Translations under genes and position numbers: made by a program
NCBI GenBank assembly: GCA_964457945.1
Contig: CAYWFX010000003.1
Coordinates: forward strand, 167,871-231,870
Origin: PHAA01 sp964457945
GTDB taxonomy: Bacteria; Bacillota; Syntrophomonadia; Syntrophomonadales; Syntrophomonadaceae
Length of the DNA stretch: 64,000 nt
Direction: 5' to 3'
Notes under the pieces: model-generated
Seen by the model: only the letters and a program-made list of their open reading frames with translations
What the model was told of the DNA's origin: nothing
Databases searched by the model: none
Shown here: positions 58,812-64,000 of the stretch, one piece after another
Numbering within the stretch: position 1 is the stretch's first letter
Layout of the letters: the number at the start of each line of letters is the position of its first letter

Positions 58812-60659
58812 CTACTTGTGGCTACCTTCTCCGGGAAAACTCATATGCTGCACAAATAGCTTTTCGAAATTCGGACAGGACTCAAGTTCTATATAGTCAA
58901 CCTCTTTCGCAATATCTCCCATTCGAATACGAGCACTGCTTGATAATAATGCCATCTTTGCACCGGCCTTTGATGTGTTGCCTACAAAAAATATCCGATC
59001 GCGCCAGGCATCCGGGAAAAATCCGAGGCGTATAAGGCATTCGGGACTAAGATATGCACCAAAGGCCCCAGCCACGTATACCTTATTTACCTCTATCTCA
59101 TTTATACTAGCCTGCGCCAACAGGGTTTTAATCCCGGTTACAATGGCACTTTTAGCCAGTTGTACCTGCCGTATGTCGGCTTGACTAATAAATACCCCGT
59201 TGGGGTTATTATCTGAGGATGGTATTAGCCAAAATCTTCTTTTACCTGCTACTTCATCTATTTGTTGTACCAGTGGATTTTGAGGATACGTCTCTAGAAA
59301 TCTATTTTTATCCATAATCCTCCCAGCCGTGTTAAGCATACCGATGTCAAGCATAGCAGCCACCACATCCAATAAGCCACTGCCGCATAAACCCTGCGGA
59401 GGAGCATCACCAATAGTGCGCCAACGCATTAAATTATTTTGCAGCCAAACTTCTTCCACTGCACCATTAGCAGCACGCATCCCGCAGGCAATGTTCATCC
59501 CTTCCAGGGCCGGCCCAGCCGCAGTTGAACATGCTATAAGCTGGTTGTCTTTATTAAGGACAATTTCACCATTGGTACCAAGATCTAAAAACAGCACTGT
59601 CCCATTTATCCGATCTAATTCGGTAGCCATAATACCGGCTATGATATCAGCCCCAATAAAACCCGATACCAAAGGCAGACAGTATACTTGGGCAAAGGGC
59701 GATACCGTAATTCCCAGCATATTGGCACCTACCATCTGTCCTTGCCTGAATACTGGATTGTAAGGAGCGCGCCCCATTGATGCGGGGCTAACTTTAAGAA
59801 GCAGGTGCAGCATAACTGTATTAGCAGCTGCCGCAATTTCATACACATATTGTGGGTTTACTCCGCTCTGCTCACAGAGTTCATCAATCAGCTTATTAAG
59901 GCATTCTATTATTAAATCATTTAACTTATTAAGAGATGCAGGATTTTGCCCGGCGAATTGAATCCTGGATAAGACATCCAGTCCATAGTGGGTTTGAGGG
60001 TTTAAGGCAGAGGCTACTGCCAATTCAGCACCACTGCTTAGATCCAGGAGTGCGGCCACTACAGTTGTGGTGCCGATATCTACTGCCAGTCCATAATAAT
60101 GCGGCGTAGTATCATTAAGTTCTAATCCAATAAGGGCATTATCTCTAACAACTGCAGTTAATATTTTCGTTCTGGCATTTTCACCTAATAAGCGTAGGAT
60201 ATTAAGCGAGGATTTAAGATCAACACTTACTCCCAGTTGGCTCAAAATTTGATCTAATAATGAAGACCCTTCATTATCCTGCACAAGAGATAGATGCTCT
60301 TTGCGGATTGCAGGTTCCAGTTCAAAAGAGGATTGCAAACCGCTTTCCAGAACTCTTATATCTTGTGCTGGCTGCTCTGCCCGCAATAAAACTTCGCCCT
60401 GCACCAAGCAATAACAAGCCAGGCGAATTCCCTTTTCTAAGTCTCCTAATGATAATAGGGCCATTTCTTCAGGCCCTGCCGGTAAACTTTTTCCATTTAA
60501 AATTTGCACACGGCATTTACCGCAGGTTCCAGTGCTGGCACAAGAGTTTTCCAAATCAATGCCAGCATCCTCAAGTAAATCTATCAGCAATTGGGCTTCA
60601 CTACTGCTGCCCGAAATAATCTGCATTTCTCCAAAACCGGGCGCTGCTTGCTTAGTCAA
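58812..60659 (-). CDS. Reductive activator of corrinoid-dependent enzymes (RACE/RamA-like)
   Basis: A 615-residue protein. The N-terminus is a plant-type [2Fe-2S] ferredoxin (Cys40, Cys46, Cys49 in CASTGTCGKC, plus a later Cys near CYC). It is followed by an ASKHA ATPase core with VDIGTTTVVAALLDL and FLDLGTNGEI, and by the DUF4445 C-terminus. Such proteins use ATP to reduce an inactive Co(II) corrinoid to Co(I). It overlaps the methyltransferase gene by eight bases. TTG 60659, seven bases after AGGGGG, was chosen over a longer reading. It could also serve HgcA, but that is conjecture. Confidence 0.92.
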   Translation of the reverse strand: MTKQAAPGFGEMQIISGSSSEAQLLIDLLEDAGIDLENSCASTGTCGKCRVQILNGKSLPAGPEEMALLSLGDLEKGIRLACYCLVQGEVLLRAEQPAQDIRVLESGLQSSFELEPAIRKEHLSLVQDNEGSSLLDQILSQLGVSVDLKSSLNILRLLGENARTKILTAVVRDNALIGLELNDTTPHYYGLAVDIGTTTVVAALLDLSSGAELAVASALNPQTHYGLDVLSRIQFAGQNPASLNKLNDLIIECLNKLIDELCEQSGVNPQYVYEIAAAANTVMLHLLLKVSPASMGRAPYNPVFRQGQMVGANMLGITVSPFAQVYCLPLVSGFIGADIIAGIMATELDRINGTVLFLDLGTNGEIVLNKDNQLIACSTAAGPALEGMNIACGMRAANGAVEEVWLQNNLMRWRTIGDAPPQGLCGSGLLDVVAAMLDIGMLNTAGRIMDKNRFLETYPQNPLVQQIDEVAGKRRFWLIPSSDNNPNGVFISQADIRQVQLAKSAIVTGIKTLLAQASINEIEVNKVYVAGAFGAYLSPECLIRLGFFPDAWRDRIFFVGNTSKAGAKMALLSSSARIRMGDIAKEVDYIELESCPNFEKLFVQHMSFPGEGSHK

Positions 60660-61698
60660 GACAACAATCCCCCTGGTTCTGGTAATCAAACTCGTGTACG
60701 GCCCTAACCATAGCCTGCAAATTAACCAGGGGGGTGCTGGGGCTGATTCCACAAGCCGGAGACAATACCGCCGCCCCTTTGCTCAGGCAAGATAAGGCAG
60801 AAGCTTTGACTCGCTCGGGCTGCCCATTTTGCAGTAAATAGGTACTAACATTACCGACAATTATCTTGTCATCCAAGGCTGCTTTGAGTTTAGTTACGCT
60901 GGTTGCTGAATCTATACTTATAGCACCCGTTTCCAGTTGGTTAATCTCCGTGAATATACTGTGCAGACGACCACAGATATGCACCATACTGGCCTCATAA
61001 TCACCCTGCAAACTATTCAGGATACGATTAATATATGGCAGGGCAAATTCAGCAAAACGACGCGGTCCTAAAATTTCTCCAGTCCCACTGGGGTCAGCAA
61101 CAGTAATAATCTGTGCCCCAGCTTGAAGTAATGACCTGCCAAAGATAATCAGGTTATCAGTAATAAAGGATAGAAATTCATGGACCATTTCGGGTTGTTT
61201 GCCCATCGCTTTAAAAAAGATCATAGGCTCGATAAGTGAGGTAGCCAGACTAATCGGTCCGGTTAAATTGACAATCACCGGCAACTCAGGGTTATTGGCC
61301 GCCAGGATGTTAACAGCTTCAGCGACCATGCTAATTCTACCTGTTCCCGGCTTTATCTCCGGTAAACTGCTCCAATCCTGTAGCATTGATAAGGGATAGC
61401 CTACTACCCGGGGCTCAGTTTCCATAGAGCCCAAACTAATTTTGGCTCCCATGGCTTCAGCTTCCACGGTCATACAAAAAGGCACCCCCAGGTTTTCTAT
61501 GCCGGTTAAATTATGTACTCCCAGGGCCAGTTTAGCTATGGCCTGTGGATTTTGGTGGGCCTCCGGCCACAGACTGCCAACCTGGCGCATAACATCGGTG
61601 GTTACCATATTCATCATTCCGCCGGGACAGATGCAAGGTGGGCGGTCAGCACTTTCCCCTTTCAATGTCTTGATTAATCTGTCTTTGGGTGTCAGCAC
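60652..61698 (-). CDS. UroD/MtaA-fold methyltransferase (second copy)
   Basis: A 348-residue MtaA/CmuA-type protein. Zinc ligands are probable in MVHICGRLH and LSPACGIS. Acidic and hydrophobic motifs of the UroD fold are seen in the N-terminal half. It begins directly after the stop codon of the corrinoid protein gene (GTG start) and is followed by the activator. It could move the methyl group from the corrinoid to a final acceptor such as tetrahydrofolate, or the reverse. Confidence 0.87.
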   Translation of the reverse strand: MLTPKDRLIKTLKGESADRPPCICPGGMMNMVTTDVMRQVGSLWPEAHQNPQAIAKLALGVHNLTGIENLGVPFCMTVEAEAMGAKISLGSMETEPRVVGYPLSMLQDWSSLPEIKPGTGRISMVAEAVNILAANNPELPVIVNLTGPISLATSLIEPMIFFKAMGKQPEMVHEFLSFITDNLIIFGRSLLQAGAQIITVADPSGTGEILGPRRFAEFALPYINRILNSLQGDYEASMVHICGRLHSIFTEINQLETGAISIDSATSVTKLKAALDDKIIVGNVSTYLLQNGQPERVKASALSCLSKGAAVLSPACGISPSTPLVNLQAMVRAVHEFDYQNQGDCCLD

Positions 61699-62361
61699 TT
61701 AAACAGCCACTCTTTTTTCAGATAATAAACGTTGGGCTGCTTTAACTGCTCCGATGGCATTTTCCGAGTAGTCATCCGCACCGATGCGATCCGCAAAAGC
61801 CTGAGATATTGGGCCTCCACCTACCATAACGATAACCCGCTCACGCAAACCTTCCTTTTTTAATAGTTCAATCACTTCAGGCATTCTATCCATGGTAGTG
61901 GACATCAAAGTGGATAGACAAACTATATCCGCATCAACTTCTTTAGCTTTGCTAACAAAATTGGCTGGAGGAACATCTCGCCCCAGATCATATATATCAA
62001 AATCAGCAACTTCCAACATTAACTTAACCAAATTCTTACCTATGTCATGGGTATCCCCCTCGACAACGCCAATAACCACTCTATATTTTTTCTCTTCTGA
62101 TGTTTTTTGAACATGGGGACTTAAAACATCCAGACCTGCATACATAGCATCTGAACATAGGAGTAATTCAGGCACAAAATACTCTTCCTGCTCATAAAGC
62201 TGCCCGGCTTCATTCATCCCCGTAACCAATCCCTGGTTTATAGCTGTCAAAGCATCTATGTTCTTATCTAATGCTTCGTGAGAAGCTTTTACCGTGAGGT
62301 CTTCATCCATTTCCCTGACCCCTGCGGCCAGACGATTCAATATTTCTTGATTATTAGCCAA
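61699..62361 (-). CDS. Corrinoid (B12-binding) methyl-carrier protein
   Basis: A 220-residue MtaC/MtbC-like protein. The N-terminal helical cap domain (about residues 1-90) precedes a B12-binding Rossmann domain with GDTHDIGKNLV, whose His105 is the lower cobalt ligand, and CLSTLMSTTM plus VMVGGGPISQAFADRIGADDY. It is flanked on both sides by UroD-fold methyltransferases and is the central carrier of this operon. Confidence 0.95.
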   Translation of the reverse strand: MANNQEILNRLAAGVREMDEDLTVKASHEALDKNIDALTAINQGLVTGMNEAGQLYEQEEYFVPELLLCSDAMYAGLDVLSPHVQKTSEEKKYRVVIGVVEGDTHDIGKNLVKLMLEVADFDIYDLGRDVPPANFVSKAKEVDADIVCLSTLMSTTMDRMPEVIELLKKEGLRERVIVMVGGGPISQAFADRIGADDYSENAIGAVKAAQRLLSEKRVAV

Positions 62362-62389
62362 TTATTAACACCTCCCTAATTATTTTTAC

Positions 62390-63463
62390 TCAGGCAAAAT
62401 TTTCAGGATTCATAGGATAGCGCCCATATTGGCGGGCGGCATTCATGAAGCAGGTAATGTTTTCAGGTGGCGTACCCAAGGGTATTTGACAGCCACTGGC
62501 CAGAATGTACCCTTTGGGGCTGTTATAGGCTTTACGCAGACAGTTTCGAACTTCATCCTCAATCTGTTCGTGGCTTCCCTTCATTAGGGTTTCAACCGGT
62601 TTGACATTACCCATCAAGCAAACCCGGTGACCAACTTCTTTTTTAGCTGTAGCCAGATCTACAATATTATCTAGACTTAGAGTTGATGCTCCAGTATCAG
62701 CCATGTCTGACCAGAGAGGAGTCGAATCCCCACAGATGTGCAGCATAGGGCCGTTGCCTGAGCGTTCTATAATTCGGTCCGATAGGATTTTGAGGTAGGG
62801 TTTAGCGAATTCCTGGAATTGCTTGACACTTATTAAGGTTCCTGATGCGGTAGGATCAGCAATACTCACGCTACAGCCAAGTTCACATACGGCATCTATG
62901 TAATGCAGGGTACTTTCAGTTACCAGTTGTAATAGACGGTGCACCATTTCAGGATTGCGGCGCAGGTCTTTCAAGAAATTCTCGGTCCCTCTAACCAGAG
63001 CAGCGGTAGTAAAAGGTCCTCCTACACCGCTTCCTACCGGCACATCATCTCCAATTTTTTCTTTTATCATTGCCAGTGCTTCCAGGTACATCGGTAATTT
63101 ACCATTTTTATATGGATCAGCTGGAGATAGTTTATCGAAATCGGACCAGTTCTTGAGAAATGGCTCGGCAACAAACGGAATGTTGTCTTCGGGATATTTT
63201 AAGGTAGTGCCCATAGCTTCCGCTAAAGCTAGGAACCCCGGGCCGACTCCTGCCCCATCATGACCAAACATTTTGGATGTAACTATTTCCACTTCAGCCA
63301 TCAATTTTGCTGAATGGCGATACTGGGATACCGTGATTCCGATAAGATGACAAGCCGTCTCTCCCATGAATGGGCTGCAAGGTATGCGGTCTATTTCCTT
63401 GCCAGTCGCAAATGCAGTCATCCTTTCTTTGGGAGTCATTTCATCTCTAAACGCAGTATTCAC
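62390..63463 (-). CDS. UroD/MtaA-fold methyltransferase (first copy)
   Basis: A 357-residue MtaA/CmuA-type protein. It starts MNTAFRDEMTPKERMTAFAT; zinc ligands are probable in MLHICGDS and LASGCQIP. It carries a Cys/Asp-rich substrate pocket distinct from the second copy. GTG 63463, eight bases after GGAGG, is the likely start. It is the first gene of the long leftward array. It may be the substrate-specific methyltransferase of the set. Confidence 0.87.
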   Translation of the reverse strand: MNTAFRDEMTPKERMTAFATGKEIDRIPCSPFMGETACHLIGITVSQYRHSAKLMAEVEIVTSKMFGHDGAGVGPGFLALAEAMGTTLKYPEDNIPFVAEPFLKNWSDFDKLSPADPYKNGKLPMYLEALAMIKEKIGDDVPVGSGVGGPFTTAALVRGTENFLKDLRRNPEMVHRLLQLVTESTLHYIDAVCELGCSVSIADPTASGTLISVKQFQEFAKPYLKILSDRIIERSGNGPMLHICGDSTPLWSDMADTGASTLSLDNIVDLATAKKEVGHRVCLMGNVKPVETLMKGSHEQIEDEVRNCLRKAYNSPKGYILASGCQIPLGTPPENITCFMNAARQYGRYPMNPENFA

Positions 63464-63897
63464 CCAATGCACCTCCAAATATTGGATATTATTTTATTAA
63501 TATCTTAAACATCTATGAAAGTATTTATAATCATTAGTTATACATAGCATTACATATCGTTGAATTAGTTGTTATTTTAGAATAGAATCTTACACAAGTC
63601 AACCATATTTTCCCTAAAAAGATAAAATATAAGTCTATTTGTCATGCTTAGACATCTAGAGATAGTTAATCAGGCCAAGTCCTAAAAGCTATGTAAAACA
63701 AGGTAAATTTGTCTATCAAATTGATGTGGTTATCGAAAATATCTAGTAGCTCTTACCCGATAAAGATTGATCACAAGTCATTTACTTAAAGTTCTTTATT
63801 CATTAATAATCCAGTAATACTGTTGACAGCCAAACATGGTTGAGTTAATCTTTAGTATATCCATGGGTATTATATGTTATTAGAAAGGTATGATATC
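63464..63897. other. Divergent intergenic region
   Basis: About 430 bases between the leftward methyltransferase array and rightward pdxS. It is AT-rich, with no supported gene. TTGACA at 63823-63828, followed 17 bases later by TAATCT, is a modest promoter candidate for pdxS. I could not identify the promoter of the array. Confidence 0.5.
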
Positions 63898-64000
63898 ATG
63901 ACAAAAGAAGTTGTGGAAAAAGGTAGTTTTGCGTTAAAGAGCGGCCTGGCCCAAATGCTTAAGGGGGGCGTCATCATGGACGTTACCACCCCAGAACAGG
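63898..64000 (+). CDS. pdxS: Pyridoxal 5'-phosphate synthase lyase subunit, N-terminal part (cut by window edge)
   Basis: From ATG 63898 the frame reads MTKEVVEKGSFALKSGLAQM, then LKGGVIMDVTTPEQ. KGGVIMDV is the N-terminal signature of PdxS/Pdx1, which builds PLP from ribose 5-phosphate, glyceraldehyde 3-phosphate and ammonia. AAAGG lies nine bases upstream. The rest lies beyond the window, where pdxT may follow. PLP is the cofactor of several enzymes in this window. Confidence 0.9.
   Translation, partial: MTKEVVEKGSFALKSGLAQMLKGGVIMDVTTPEQ

Noticed and set aside
51382..63463. Assigning the array to dichloromethane, methoxy-aromatic or methylamine use
   Set aside because: No diagnostic enzyme such as an MttB-type protein is present, and nothing in the sequence fixes the substrate.
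7..64000. CRISPR arrays, tRNA or rRNA genes, prophage or integrase genes
   Set aside because: I looked for regularly spaced repeats, cloverleaf-like segments and integrase or transposase motifs and saw none. Short RNA genes could be missed by eye.

Overview
The window looks like chromosomal DNA of an anaerobic, endospore-forming Firmicute of the class Clostridia, perhaps a Syntrophomonadales or Peptococcaceae relative. The evidence is three sets of spore germinant-receptor genes, a SpoIID-family protein, clostridial ferredoxins, corrinoid methyl chemistry, a molybdopterin enzyme, and AGGAGG-type ribosome binding sites with frequent TTG/GTG starts. I cannot name a species from sequence alone.

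Layout. 1-7.4 kb: 5' end of a thiamine pyrophosphokinase gene, a 2[4Fe-4S] ferredoxin with a perfect consensus promoter, trmL, a SpoIID-like lipoprotein, and a branched-chain amino-acid-type ABC transporter (livK-H-M-G) with an EamA permease where livF would be expected. 7.3-14 kb: small housekeeping and membrane genes (YkgJ type, rnhA, ComFB, HAD hydrolase, FmdB zinc ribbon, CPBP protease and others), separated by a family of 160-210 bp palindromic elements that abut stop codons. 14-24.5 kb: two germination operons, gerA-gerB-gerC-gerB'-gerC' and gerA-gerC-gerB-small membrane protein, each with a very similar candidate forespore promoter. 24.6-30.2 kb: MOSC protein, fdhD, nadA, and an iscR-nifS-nifU-mnmA block for Fe-S clusters and tRNA thiolation. 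30.3-38.6 kb: a sulfur amino-acid region (Rrf2 regulator, metY, larE, cysK, metA), an HD-GYP protein, and two further Cys/Met-metabolism PLP enzymes. 38.7-42.1 kb: flavoproteins, a DUF2325 protein, a lipase-like hydrolase and a nitroreductase.

The most notable region is 42.1-48.5 kb. It contains hgcA and hgcB, the corrinoid protein and ferredoxin needed for microbial mercury methylation, next to an ArsR regulator. The same palindrome class (ATCAA-N6-TTGAT) occurs before arsR, before hgcA and before a truncated 4Fe-4S-protein gene. Beside it are a PAS protein, a Cys-rich protein, two more ArsR regulators, arsD and a double-domain arsA. No arsenite efflux permease is visible.

The right end (48.8-63.5 kb) is a long leftward gene array. 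It has a FtsX/LolD-type ABC exporter with a DUF4418 protein, a sulfonate/nitrate-type ABC importer, three UroD/MtaA-fold methyltransferases, a corrinoid protein, its reductive activator, an MFS transporter and a stand-alone molybdopterin oxidoreductase. Together these look like a corrinoid-dependent methyl-transfer pathway for an unknown imported substrate. The window ends in the 5' end of pdxS on the opposite strand.
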